A DNA stretch of 64,000 bases from Aulostomus chinensis (Eukaryota > Chordata > Actinopteri > Syngnathiformes > Aulostomidae): positions 28,411,074 to 28,475,073 of the forward strand of contig JBBMOA010000001.1 of assembly GCA_037954235.1 (NCBI GenBank), given 5' to 3'. This document shows, one piece after another, positions 24,225-35,700 of this stretch. The notes under the pieces are model-generated. The model was not told the DNA's origin. It did no database searches and worked only from the letters and a program-made list of their open reading frames with translations. The translations under genes were made by a program, and so were the position numbers. The number at the start of each line of letters is the position of its first letter. Position 1 is the stretch's first letter.

Positions 24225-25440
24225 GCACCACCCGAAGGAACCGAGGAGGTCTCTTTGATCAGGATCTGTCCTTTCATGCCCACATTCAGCAAATTTCTAG
24301 GACTGCTTTCTTTCATTTGTGAAACATTGCTGAGATCAGACACATCCTGTCTCAAAAAGATGCAGAAGAACTAGTCCATGCCTTTGTCACTTCCAGGCTG
24401 GATTACTGCAATTCCCTCCTATCAGGCTGCACCAGGAGGTCCCTAAAGACTCTCCAGCTGGTCCAAAATGCTGCTGCCTGACTAGAACTAGTAGAAGAGA
24501 CCATGTCTCTCCTGTACTGGCCTCTCTGCATGGCTCCCTGTCAAATTTAGAAGAGAATTCAAAATTCTCCTTCTACCATCCAAGTCCTCAACAGTCAGGC
24601 TCCTTCATACCTGACAGAGCTCCTAGTCCCCTATTATCCAGCTAGAACCCTTCACTCCCAGGATGCGGGGTTACTGGTGGTTCCTAGAGTTCTAAAAGTA
24701 GAATGGAGCCAGAGCCTTCAGCTATCAGGCTCCCCTCCTGTGGAACCGTCTCACAGTTTCAGTCCAGGATGCAGACACCCTCTTGACCTATAAGAGCAGA
24801 CGAAAGACCTTCCTTTTTGATCAGGCTTATAGTTGGGCTGCTTAGGCTGGCCCTTAGATATGCTGCTAAAGGCTTAGACTGCTGGGGGATCTCCCATGGT
24901 GCACTGGGCTTCTCTCTCCTCCTCTCTGTCCTCCTATATTTGTCATACATAAATCATACTCATATGTATTACTAACTCGTCTCCTTCTCCAGAGCCTTCA
25001 GGCTCCCCTCATCCCAGATGTGGGTGCTGCTGGAGGAGGCTGCAGACCTGAAGAGGCTCAAGCTGCCACCCGTAGCTCCACCTGCTCACCGTCTGTTCAT
25101 CAGTCTCTTCACTTCTCTCTCTCTTTATCTCTGTCCCACTCTTTCCTTCTGCATATCTGTCTTCCTCCATTATCTGTCTTTGTCTCTGCCCCGCTCTCCT
25201 GCTCTCTTTCCCTCCAACCGGTCAAAGCAGAAGGCCGTCCCCACTGATCCTGGATCTGCTCGACGTTCCTGTCTGTTAAAAGGAAGTTTTTTGTCGCCGC
25301 TGTTGCAGGATGTGCTGCTGGTGGAGAACTGTTGGGTGGAGGTTCATTGAAGGAGTTTGGTTCTAGACCTGCTCTACTAGTAAAGAGTCATGAGAGAACT
25401 TTTGTTGTGATTTGGCGCAATACAAATAAAATGACTTGAC
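24225..25440 (+). mobile_element. 5'-truncated L2/CR1-like LINE (ORF2 C-terminus plus 3' UTR)
   Basis: The plus-strand reading contains SLDQDLSFHAHI-like sequence (about 24250), FVTSRLDYCNSLLSGCTRRS (about 24385) and LKTLQLVQNAAA, then frame-disrupted remains of the rest of the ORF2 C-terminus to about 24835. A 3' UTR with a C/T-rich stretch (about 25095-25215) follows. The end is the typical tail: gagagaacttttgttgtgat, ttggcgcaatacaaat, aaaatgacttgac, at about 25440. The RT core is absent, so this is an ordinary 5'-truncated dead-on-arrival insertion with stops and frameshifts. The clade assignment (L2/CR1 superfamily) is from remembered motif patterns, not an alignment. Confidence 0.87.
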
Positions 25441-25615
25441 CAGTGTTATTTGTGGTCTTTTGTTAATTGCATGCCACATGAAATTATTATTGGTCACTTT
25501 CCTAGCAACAGTCTCACAGTGGCAAGACAAGAACACTTCTACTTTTGATGATGACAGTTTGTTCAACACTAAACTTCATCCAGTACCATGTTGTCAAACA
25601 CTGAAACCTCCACAG

Positions 25616-25688
25616 CACCTGAACAGGGACTTGAACCCTGGACCCTCACATTAAAAGTCTGATGCTCTACCATCTGAGCTCCTCAGGC
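25616..25688 (-). tRNA. tRNA-Lys (TTT), one anticodon-stem mismatch
   Basis: A 73-nt minus-strand tRNA. The acceptor GCCTGAG pairs with TTCAGGT (G-U at the ends), the D arm is GCTC/GAGC, and the anticodon loop CTTTTAA gives anticodon TTT. The T arm and B box (CCAGGGTTCAAGTCCCTG) are intact. One anticodon-stem position is mismatched (TCAGA with TGTGA), and no T-run lies just downstream. The rest matches the vertebrate tRNA-Lys-TTT pattern closely. It may be a marginal gene or a young pseudogene. Confidence 0.83.
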
Positions 25689-25931
25689 TCTTTCTACAGC
25701 ATTGAGACAGGAACAGAAACACCTGTGAAGGTCAAACTGATGCTTTCTTGACTTGTTCAGTCCTCCATGTTGAAGTCCACCATGCTTTTGATTGGCTCTG
25801 ATTCTCTGTGGCAAAATCCAACAAGAGGCTCCAAAAATGTCCTGAATGTCACAAGAATGCACAGGACAAGATGTTAGTTTCCTTCATGTCTGCAGTTCCT
25901 CCACTGGAAAGTAAAGTCAATGCTGCTCCTC

Positions 25932-26004
25932 TGCTGAAACCTGGGATCGGACCAGGGACCTTTAGATCTTCAGTCTAAGGCTCTCCCAACTGAGCTGGTT
26001 CAGT
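25932..26004 (-). pseudogene. tRNA-Phe (GAA) likely pseudogene
   Basis: A 73-nt minus-strand sequence. The D region AGCTCAGTTGGGAGAGC and anticodon arm TTAGA CTGAAGA TCTAA (anticodon GAA) are perfect. The acceptor has mismatches at its first and last pairs (ACTGAAC with TTTCAGC), and the T loop reads TCCGATC instead of TTCGATC, which alters the B box. No T-run terminator follows. It lies 243 bp from tRNA-Lys on the same strand. A weaker, gapped echo of its 3' half is visible at about 26095-26125. Confidence 0.8.
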
Positions 26005-26612
26005 TCTGAGTGAGGGCCCTGCTTCTCTCATTTATAATCTCTTCCACTCTCACTGGACCTTAGAGAGGATTGGAGCTTCTGAAGTCCTGACACAAATCAA
26101 ACCAGGGACTTTAAACTACACAGTGAAGGAGTTGATCATCAAGGTTGATGGCAGCTTATTAAGTTCTATCTTTGATCAAATATAAGAAATGTAAATGAAT
26201 TCAACATTGATTGCATTTCTCTCCTTTCTTTGGTGCCCTCAGACTTTCTGAGAACTGTAGGAGGAACTGCTCTCTGTTCTGTGTTTGTTCTGCTCAATGG
26301 AGGAAGGAACCAAGGACCGGAGCTCTAAGTTTTCCAGTTCCTACATCAGTGAATGGACTTTCTGTGCTGCAAGGAGCCAAAGCTACAAAGGAGGATTACA
26401 GAGTTTGTCCTTGCTGGAGTCAGTGACTTAATAGAGTCTAACAAAGGGTTGGACCTGAATGAGACAGTCACCCTTCAACATGGGGTCATGGCAGAGTGAA
26501 CCAAGAACACTACAATGGGGGTGAGAGTGGAGCCATGATAGATTCACACTTCATCACCTCCACCATCATGTGGACCACCTGATCACCTCTCCCTCAACCT
26601 CTAATTAACTCA
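26005..26612. other. Unassigned sequence between tRNA elements
   Basis: No coding signal recognised. The segment at about 26095-26125 (aaaccagggactttaaact) resembles a degraded tRNA-Phe 3' half but cannot be folded into a tRNA. Confidence 0.45.
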
Positions 26613-26684
26613 TTCCCTGACCGGGAATCGAACTCAGGCCATGGCGGTGAGAGCGCCAAATCCTAGCCACTAGACCATCAGGGA
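26613..26684 (-). tRNA. tRNA-Glu (CTC), one T-stem mismatch
   Basis: A 72-nt minus-strand tRNA starting TCCCTGATGGTCTAGTGGC. The acceptor stem TCCCTGA/TCAGGGA is perfect, and the anticodon arm TGGCG CTCTCAC CGCCA is perfect with anticodon CTC. The T arm CTGAG TTCGATT CCCGG has one A-C mismatch plus a T-G wobble, so the B box starts GAGTTCGATTCC rather than GGGTTCGATTCC. No T-run terminator is seen immediately downstream. Isotype is certain; function is uncertain. Confidence 0.85.
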
Positions 26685-27646
26685 CCACACTGAGCTCTCC
26701 AACAACAGAGACTATAGACAATGACTCAAGAACACAGGACTCTGTGGTCTCAGCTTGAGATGCAGAGGGTCCACCAAGACCACCAGACACCTCAGCCCCC
26801 TAAAGACAGTCCACCCCCAGGATCAGCTTCTATCACTCAGTGGTCCAGAACCATTATGGAGCCTGATCAGGAATGTGAGCAAAGCTCTTGGAACAGGCCT
26901 GCTGCCACCACAACTAAGATCCTGCAGGTCACTAGAAACTCCAGTGTCCAGCTGACAAGTGGACGTTCCTCTGATCTGTGGTGGTGCTGAGTTTAGCAAA
27001 CACCTCCAACAAGAAGATGAAGGAGGCCATCAACTCCTCCAAGCTCAACATCTATACTGGCTTTACTGGGAGGTCAGGAGGTCAAAGCAGATCTTCCCCC
27101 TCCACCTCAGATGGTTTCTACTCACAGAGATGAGGGACCAGTTCAAACCAGCTCCCTGGAGCTCCCTTAAGCCATTGTCCCCCTCAGCTAACATCTGGAT
27201 CTGGACCTGCACCGGTGCTGACTTGTGTCTTGAGTCCCCAGAGTTTGTTGAACCAGAGAAGCTTCAACTGGTGACGGTCGTACAACCAAGCGTGAAGGTG
27301 AGCCTGCATTGTCTGATCTGGAGCTAACAGGAATTAGCAAGTTAGCAACTGTTCCAGAGTTGCTGCTGAGTTGAATTTGAATTTATTTGTTAAAAGGTTC
27401 CAGTTTCTATGAGGTCAGGGAAGATTGGTGTGGATCTAAAGGTCCCTGTTGATCCCAGGACATTGTTTTGGCTCATTGGAACATTTTCAAACCCTCGTTG
27501 CTCAGATTTTACATTAATTTGATCATGACTTCAGACAAATGTTCTGTTTATTAATTAAATAATCACTTTAGTTATGAATTTAGTGAGTCAACCAGACTTG
27601 GTCAAAGATAAAAGTTAGTCTGGTTATTATTCAGTTTCCAGTCAGT

Positions 27647-27649
<3 letters not shown>
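26685..27649. other. Unassigned sequence
   Basis: Plus-strand open frames at 26721-26990 and 26959-27327 (89 and 122 codons) overlap slightly and show no domain I recognise. They could be parts of an old transposon or chance. No RNA gene. Confidence 0.4.
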
Positions 27650-27697
<48 letters not shown>

Positions 27698-27710
27698 CAC
27701 ACACACACAC
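27650..27710. repeat. (AC)n microsatellite
   Basis: About 60 bp of ac units with a single g interruption at about 27691. Confidence 0.97.
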
Positions 27711-28197
27711 AGCCTGTCTTCAGTATAAAATGGTCTGTCACGTTCTCTCATGTTGGAAGATTTCTCTGACTCCATTGTGAATACAGAGATTCTTCATCTG
27801 CCACCTGAGTCTTGATCCACTGATTCCTCTGATCCACCTCTTTCTGCTCCAACAAGGCTGACATGGATCAGGTGGGTCCATGTCATCCAATCAGGAGGTT
27901 TCTCCTCTCAGTTAATTTTCTTCATCCCAGTTTAGATTGATTCTTCTCAGCCTGATGAAGGAGCATCTGATCAGGTGTTTGGCTGCTTGTTGGTTGTAAT
28001 TCCATAGATTTTAATCTCAGATGTTATAGAATTAAGAATGCAATGGCAGTCCTGCCAAGTGACATCACTGACATGACAGGATGACCCAGTCATGTGACTG
28101 AAGGAGCTGAGAGCTTCTACACATCATTGTTGATGGTGTCTTCCACTGTAGTCAGCAGCCTCAACTCCTCTATCAACACCTGTCAGAGACCTGCTGG
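27711..28197. other. Unassigned sequence with dispersed repeat copy 2
   Basis: No gene recognised. The segment 28040-28085 (gcaatggcagtcctgccaag then tgacatcactgacatga) is a diverged copy of the element at 22261-22306. Confidence 0.5.
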
Positions 28198-28269
28198 AGG
28201 CCCCACTGAGGTTTGAACTGGGATCACTGGATTCAGAGTCCAGAGTGCTCACCATTCCACCATGGAACC
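28198..28269 (-). pseudogene. tRNA-Gln (CTG) likely pseudogene
   Basis: A 72-nt minus-strand sequence starting GGTTCCATGGTGGAATGG. The anticodon arm CTGGA CTCTGAA TCCAG is perfect with anticodon CTG. The acceptor GGTTCCA/TGGGGCC pairs only through two G-U pairs, and the T stem has two adjacent mismatches (CCCAG with CTCAG). No T-run lies nearby. The T-stem damage makes function unlikely. Confidence 0.8.
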
Positions 28270-28348
28270 ATCAAAGATGAAACAAGTGAGACAAACTATG
28301 GCACTAATCATGTAGGAGGGACTGCAGTGGTTTTCTGGATCTAATTTC

Positions 28349-28499
28349 CACAAACAAATGATGATTTGGGGAAAGGTCTGACAAAGTCTGACAAACATAC
28401 CCTGATTTTTTCACAAACAAATGATGATTTAGGGAAAGGTCTGACAAAGTCTGACAAACCTACCCTGATTTTTTCACAAACAAATGATGATTTTTAGAC
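28349..28499 (+). repeat. 63-bp tandem repeat, about 2.3 copies
   Basis: The unit starting cacaaacaaatgatgattt occurs at 28349, 28412 and 28475 (period 63 bp). Each copy contains ggtctgacaaagtctgacaa, itself a short internal duplication. The copies differ at only a few positions. Confidence 0.93.
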
Positions 28500-29223
28500 A
28501 GTGACACAGGGCTCTTATTTTGGAGGGCCATCAGGATGTGAAATATCCCAGACGTCTGAGATCAGAGTGTTCACTTTGATCTCAGGGTCCTGAATTTGGA
28601 GGTTCTTCCTTTGGTCTCCAAGTTCTAACTCCCATCTTACTGAATCCTTTTTTTAATGAACTCCTCAGACCCTGATGATGTCAGGAAGAAATCCAGACAT
28701 TCAGTTCTCATCTCAGCTGTTCTGACTGAGACGTCAAGCAGTCAGGAAAAAAGTGTTACGACCCAAAGAGGGTCCTTTACAGGAACTAACAAAGTGTCTT
28801 TTTTCCTAAACTACTTGAGGAACTGGTTAAACCAGTAAAATATGCATTTCTGTGTGCAGACCAGTGGGGAGCCTGGGTGAGTGGAAGGATGTTTACCACC
28901 AACACAGAACCCAGACTTTAGTCATGTGATGAGTTGGAGACTCTGATGATGAAGTTAATGGACAAAATGTGAATTGAAGGATGAACACAAATGGGTTTTT
29001 GAACCAAACACATTTCTTCAGCAGACTTTGATCCAACATTGAAGTTAGAGTTTGGAGGCTGCTCCATGTTGGAGGAAACCAGGCGATGTTGGACTGTCAC
29101 AGGGAAGCTCCTTTGCCTCCTCTGCTGCCAGTTCAACCACTCACTCCCATCAGTGGAGAGCAGCTTCAACTGGGTTTGGAATGTACCACTGTGGATGCAT
29201 AGGAATGTGGAGAAAATGTCCTT
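28500..29223. other. Unassigned sequence
   Basis: No recognised gene. Overlapping frames on both strands at 28918-29273 are treated as chance. Confidence 0.45.
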
Positions 29224-29306
29224 TGTCAGAATTGGGATTTGAACCCACGCCTCCAGGAGAGACTGCGACCTGAACGCAGCGCCTTAGACCGCTCAACCAT
29301 CCTGAC
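29224..29306 (-). tRNA. tRNA-Leu (CAG) with T-run terminator
   Basis: An 83-nt minus-strand tRNA starting GTCAGGATGGTTGAGCGG. The acceptor GTCAGGA/TTCTGAC is paired. The anticodon arm CTGCG TTCAGGT CGCAG is perfect with anticodon CAG. A leucine-type long variable arm and B box GGGTTCAAATCC are present. The outer T-stem pair is mismatched (GTGGG with CCCAA). The A-box core differs slightly from the usual form (GGTTGAG for GGCCGAG). Four Ts on the minus strand (plus-strand aaaa at 29213-29216) lie 8 nt past the 3' end. This is the only tRNA here with a clear Pol III terminator, so it is the best candidate for an expressed gene alongside Leu-TAG. Confidence 0.86.
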
Positions 29307-29402
29307 AGACACTGAAAGTTGGAGACTGAATTACTTCACTGACAAAGTAGAATTTTTGTTAACATTAAACACACAGTCTGTGTTCATGGCAGGAAGAAAT
29401 GA

Positions 29403-29403
<1 letters not shown>

Positions 29404-29443
<40 letters not shown>
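29404..29443. repeat. (GT)n microsatellite
   Basis: About 20 gt units, immediately before the inverted LINE tail at 29450. Confidence 0.97.
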
Positions 29444-29445
<2 letters not shown>

Positions 29446-29449
29446 GTCA

Positions 29450-29695
29450 CAACAAAAGTTCTCTCATGACACTTTACTAGTAGAGCAGGTCCAGCACCAA
29501 ACTGCTTCAATGAATCTACACCCAACAATTCTCCACCAGCAGCACATCCTGCAACAGTGGTGATGAAAACCTTCCTTTTAACAGGCAGGAACGTGGAGCA
29601 GATCCAGGATCAGTGGGGACGGCCTTCTGCTTTGACCGGTTGGGGGGAAAGAGAGCAGGAGAGCAGGGCAGAGACAAAGACAGATAAGGCTCTCC
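29450..29695 (-). mobile_element. LINE 3' UTR/tail fragment (minus)
   Basis: The reverse complement of this segment matches the 3' end of the LINE at about 25190-25410. Shared landmarks are ccggtcaaagcagaaggccg, cactgatcctggatctgct, gcaggatgtgctgctggtgg and gtcatgagagaacttttgtt. It is a short 5'-truncated insertion in the opposite orientation. The (GT)n tract sits at its 3'-terminal side. Confidence 0.85.
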
Positions 29696-29724
29696 TAAAA
29701 CAAGGCCTGTTCAGTCAGTGGTAG

Positions 29725-29770
29725 AGCAGAGTGGAGCAGAGGAAGCGTGCTGGGCCCATAACCCAGAGGT
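29725..29770 (+). pseudogene. Initiator tRNA-Met (CAT), 3'-truncated at the satellite junction
   Basis: 46 nt corresponding to the 5' part of vertebrate initiator tRNA-Met: agcagagtggagcagaggaa, then gcgtgctgggcccataaccc and agaggt. It has the characteristic start and the anticodon arm CTGGG CCCATAA CCCAG with CAT, and differs from the usual sequence at two D-region positions by my recollection. The variable region, T arm and 3' acceptor strand are missing. Satellite-like sequence begins a few bases later (ctttcgaaaaacctc). No matching 3' half was found at any other array edge in the window. Confidence 0.87.
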
Positions 29771-29776
29771 TAACCT

Positions 29777-32700
29777 AACTTTCGAAAAACCTCAAAGTGA
29801 TGCTGACAGTAATGTAGTAAAAGTTGCTACGAACCTCAAAATATTGCGACAGTGATGTCGGAAGAAATGCTAATGAACTCAAAATGATGCTAACAGTAAT
29901 GTAGTGATAGTTGCTAATCAACTCAGTGATGCTTACCGTAATGTAGTAAGTGTTTCGAACAACCTCAAAGTGATGCTTACAGTCATGTAGTAAGAGTTGC
30001 TATAAACCTCAAAATAATGCGACAGTAATGTAGTACAAGTTGCTACGAAACTCAAAATATTGCGACAGTGATGTCGGAAGAATTGCTAATGAACTCAAGA
30101 TGATGCTAACAGTAATGTAGTGATAGTTGCTAAGAAACTCAGTGATGCTTACAGTAATGTAGTAAGAGTTGCTACAAACCTTAAAATAATGCAACAATAA
30201 TGTAGTAAGAGTTGCTACGAACATCAAAATATTGCGACAGTGATGTCGGAAGAATTGCTAATGATCTCAAAATGATGCGACAGTGATGTAGTAAGAATTG
30301 CTAATGAACTCAAAATGATGCGAACAGTAATGGAGTGAAACTTTCGAATAACCTCAAAGTGATGCTGACAGTCATGTAGTAAGAGTTGCTAGGAACCTCA
30401 AAATATTGCGACAGTGATGTCGGAGGAATTGCTAATGAACTCAAGATGATGCTAACAGTAATGTAGTGATAGTTGCTAATCAACTCAGTGATGCTTACAG
30501 TAATGTAGTAAGTGTTTCGAATAACCTCAAAGTGATGCTTACAGTCATGTCGTAAGAGTTGCTACAAACCTCAAAATAATGCGAAAGTAATGTAGTAAAA
30601 CTTGCTACGAACCTCAAAATATTGCGACAGTGATGTCGGAAGAATTGCTAATGAACTCAAGATGATGCTAACAAAAATGTAGTGATAGTTGCTAAGAAAC
30701 TCAGTGATGCTTACAGTAATGTAGGAAGAGTTTCGAACAACCTCAAAGTGATGCTGACAGTCATTTAGTAAGAGTTGCTAATGAACTCAGTTCAATGCTA
30801 CAGTGATTTCGTGAGAATTGCTTAACAACTCAAAATGATGCTAACAGTAATGTAGTGATAGTTGCTAATAAACTCAAAGTGATGCTGACAGTAATGTAGT
30901 AAGAGTTGCTAGGAACCTTAAAACAATGCAACAATAATGTAGTAAGAGTTGCTACGAACCTCAAAATATTGCGACAGTGATGTCGGAAGAATTGCTAATG
31001 ATCTCAAAATGATGCGACAGTGATGTAGTAAGAATTGCTAATGAACTCAAAATGATGCTAACAGTAATGGAGTGAAACTTTCGAATAACCTCAAAGTGAT
31101 GCTGACAGTCATGTAGTAAGAGTTGCTACGAACCTCAAAATAATGTGACAGTGATGTCGGAAGAATTGCTAATGATGTCAAAATGATGCGACAGTGATGT
31201 AGTAAAAGTTGCTACGAACCTCAAAATATTGCGACAGTGATGTCGGAAGAATTGCTAATGAACTCAAGATGATGCTAACAGTAATGTAGTGATAGTTGCT
31301 AAGAAACTCAGTGATGCTTACAGTAATGTAGTAAGAGTTTCGAACAACCTCAAAGTGATGCTGACAGTCATTTAGTAAGAGTTGCTAATGAACTCAATTT
31401 AATGCTACAGTGATGTCGTGAGAATTGCTCATAAACTCAAAATGATGCTAACAGTAATGTAGTGATAGTTGCTAATAAACTCAGTGATGCTTACAGCAAT
31501 GTAGTAAGTGTTTCGAATAACCTCAAAGTGATGCTTACAGTCATGTAGTAAGTGTTGCTACGAACCTCAAAATATTGCAACAGTGATGTCGGAAGAATTG
31601 CTAATGAACTCAAGATGATGCTAACAGTAATGTAGTGATAGTTGCTAAGAAACTCAGTGATGCTTACAGTAATGTAGTAAGAGTTTCGAACAACCTCAAA
31701 GTGATGCTGACAGTCATTTAGTAAGTGTTGCTAATGAACTCAATTTAATGTTACAGTGATGTCGTGAGAATTGCTCAACAACGCAAAATGATGCTAACAG
31801 TAATGTAGTGATAGTTGCTAATAAACTCAAAGTGATGCTGACAGTAATGTAGTAAGAGTTGCTAGGAACCTTAAAATAATGCAACAATAATGTAGTAAGA
31901 GTTGCTACGAACCTCAAAATAATGTGAGTGTGATGTCGGAAGAATTGCTAATGATCTCAAAATGTGTGACAGTGATGTAGTAAGAATTGCTAATGAACTC
32001 AAAATGATGATAACAGTAATGGAGTGAAACTTTCGAATAACCTCAAAGTGATGCTAACAGTCATGTAGTAAGTGTTGCTACGAACCTCAAAATATTGCGA
32101 CAGTGATGTCGGAAGAATTGCTCAACAACTCAAAATGATGCTAACAGTAATGTAGTGATAGTTGCTAATAAACTCAAAGTGATGCTGACAGTAATGGAGT
32201 AAGAGTTGCTACGAACCTTAAAACAATGCAACAATAATGTAGTAAGAGTTGCTACGAACCTCAAAATATTGCGACAGTGATGTCGGAAGAATTGCTAATG
32301 ATCTCAAAATGATGCGACAGTGATGTAGTAAGAATTGCTAATGAACTCAAATTGATGCTAACAGTAATGGAGTGAAACTTTCGAATAACCTCAAAGTGAT
32401 GCTGACAGTCATTTAGTAAGAGTTGCTAATGAACTCAGTTCAGTGCTACAGTGATTTTGTGAGAATTGCTCAACAACTCAAAATGATGCTAACAGTAATG
32501 TAGTGATAGATGCTAATAAACTCAAAGTGATGCTGACAGTAATGTAGTAAGAGTTGCTAGGAACCTTAAAATAATGCAACAATAATGTAGTAAGAGTTGC
32601 TACGAACCTCAAAATAGTGTGAGTGTGATGTCGGAAGAATTGCTAATGATCTCAAAATGATGCGACAGTGATGTAGTAAGAATTGCTAATGAACTCAAAA

Positions 32701-35700
32701 TGATGATAACAGTAATGGAATGAAACTTTCGAATAACCTCAAAGTGATGCTAACAGTCATGTAGTAAGTGTTGCTACGAACCTCAAAATATTGCGACAGT
32801 GATGTCGGAAGAATTGCTAATGAACTCAAGATGATGCTAACAGTAATGTAGTGATAGTTGCTAAGAAACTCAGTGATGCTTACAGTAATGTAGTAAGAGT
32901 TTCGAACAACCTCAAAGTGATGCTGACAATCATTTAGTAAGAGTTGCTACGAACCTTAAAATAATGCAACAATAATGTAGTAAGAGTTGCTACGAACCTC
33001 AAAATAATGTGACAGTGATGTCAGAAGAATTGCGAATGATGTCAAAATGATGCGACAGTGATGTAGTAAGAGTTGCTACGAACCTCAAAATATTGCGACA
33101 GTGATGTCGGAAGAACTGCTAATGATCTCAAAATGATGTGACAGTGATGTAGTAAGAATTGCTAATGAACTTAAAATGATGCTAACAGTCATGTAGTGAT
33201 AGTTGCTAAGAAACACAGTGATGCTTACAGTAATGTAGTAAGAGTTGCTACGAACCTTAAAATAATGCAAAAATAATGTAGTAAGAGTTGCTACGAACCT
33301 CAAAATATTGCGACAGTGATGTCGGAAGAATTGCTAATGATGTCAAAATGATGCGACAGTGATGTAGTAAAAGTTGCTACGAACCTCAAAATATTGCGAC
33401 AGTGATGTCGGAAGAATTGCTAATGAACTCAAGATGATGCTAACAGTAATGTAGTGATAGTTGCTAAGAAACTCAGTGATGCATACAGTAATGTAGTAAG
33501 AGTTGCTACGAACCTCAAAATAATGTGACAGTGATGTCAGAAGAATTGCTAATGATGTCAAAATGATGCGACAGTGATTTAGTAAGAATTGCTAATGAAC
33601 TCAAAATGATGCTAACTGTAATGGAGTAAAACTTTCGAATAACCTCAAAGTGATGCTGACAGTCATGTACTAAGAGTTGCTACGGACCTCAATATAAAGC
33701 GACAGTAATGTAGTAAAAGTCGCTACGAACCTCAAAATATTGCGACAGTGATGTCGGAAGAATTGCTAATGAACTCAAAATGATGCTAACAGTAATGGAG
33801 TGAAACTTTCGAATAACCTCAAAGTGATGCTGACAGTCATGTAGTAAGAGTTGCAACGAACCTCAAAATAATGTGACAGTAATGTAGTAAAAGTTGCTAC
33901 GGACCTCAATATAAAGCGACAGTAATGTAGTAAAAGTTGCTATGAACCTCAAAATATTGCGACAGTGATGTCGGAAGAAATGCTAATGAACTCAAAATGA
34001 TGCTAACAGTAATGTAGTGATAGTTGCTAATAAACTCAGTGATGCTTACAGCAATGTAGTAAGTGTTTCGAATAACCTTAAGGTGATGCTTACAGTCATG
34101 TAGTAAGTGTTGCTACGAACCTCAAAATATTGCAACAGTGATGTTGGAAGAATTGCTAATGAACTCAAGATGATGCTAACAGTAATGTAGTGATAGTTGC
34201 TAAGAAACTCAGTGATGCTTACAGTAATGTAGTAAGAGTTTCGAACAACCTCAAAGTGATGCTGACAGTCATTTAGTAAGAGTTGCTAATGAACTCAGTT
34301 CAGTGCTACAGTGATTTTGTGAGAATTGCTCAACAACTCAAAATGATGCTTACAGTAATGTAGTGATAGTTGCTAATCAACTCAAAGTGATGCTGACAGT
34401 AATGTAGTAAGAGTTGCTAGGAACCTGAAAATAATGCAACAATAATGTAGTAAGAGTTGCTACGAACCTCAAAATAATATGAGTGTGATGTCGGAAGAAT
34501 TGCTAATGATCTCAAAATGATGCGACAGTGATGTAGTAAGAATTGCTAATGAACTCAAAATGATGATAACAGTAATGGAGTGAAACTTTAGAATAACCTC
34601 AAAGTGATGCTAACAGTCATGTAGTAACTGTTGCTACGAACCTCAAAATATTGCGACAGTGATGTCGGAAGAATTGCTAATGAACTCAAGATGATGCTAA
34701 CAGTAATGTAGTGATAGTTGCTAAGAAACTCAGTGATGCTTACAGTAATGTAGTAAGAGTTTCGAACAACCTCAAAGTGATGCTGACAGTCATTTAGTAA
34801 GAGTTGCTACGAACCTTAAAATAATGCAACAATAATGTAGTAAGAGTTGCTACGAACCTCAAAATAATGTGACAGTGATGTCAGAAGAATTGCTAATGAT
34901 GTCAAAATGATGCGACAGTGATGTAGTAAGAGTTGCTACGAACCTCAAAATATTGCGACAGTGATGTCGGAAGAACTGCTAATGATCTCAAAATGATGTG
35001 ACAGTGATGTAGTAAGAATTGCTAATGAACTTAAAATGATGCTAACAGTCATGTAGTGATAGTTGCTAAGAAACTCAGTGATGCTTACAGTAATGTAGTA
35101 AGAGTTGCTACGAACCTTAGAATAATGCAACAATAATGTAGTAAGAGTTGCTACGAACCTCAAAATATTGCGACAGTGATGTCGGAAGAATTGCTAATGA
35201 TGTCAAAATGATGCGACAGTGATGTAGTAAAAGTTGCTACGAACCTCAAAATATTGCGACAGTGATGTCGGAAGAATTGCTAATGAACTCAAGATGATGC
35301 TAACAGTAATGTAGTGATAGTTGCTAAGAAATTCAAAGTGATGCTGACAGTAATGGAGTAAGAGTTGCTACGAACCTTAAAATAATGCAACAATAATGTA
35401 GTAAGAGTTGCTACGAACCTCAAAATATTGCGACAGTGATGTCGGAAGAATTGCTAATGATCTCAAAATGATGCGACAGTGATGTAGTAAGAATTGCTAA
35501 TGAACTCAAAATGATGCTAACAGTAATGGAGTGAAACTTTCGAATAACCTCAAAGTGATGCTGACAGTCATGTAGTAAGAGTTGCTATGAACCTCAAAAT
35601 AATGTGACAGTAATGTAGTAAAAGTTGCTACGAACCTCAAAATAATGCGACAGTAATGTAGTAAAAGTTGCTACGAACCTCAAAATATTGCGACAGTGAT

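Noticed and set aside
26095..26130. Possible second tRNA-Phe element
   Set aside because: Only a gapped partial resemblance to the 3' half; no cloverleaf can be drawn.
29707..29730. D-arm-like sequence (cagtcagtggtagagcag) just before the truncated tRNA-iMet
   Set aside because: Too short and without a partnering anticodon arm; it may be coincidental similarity.
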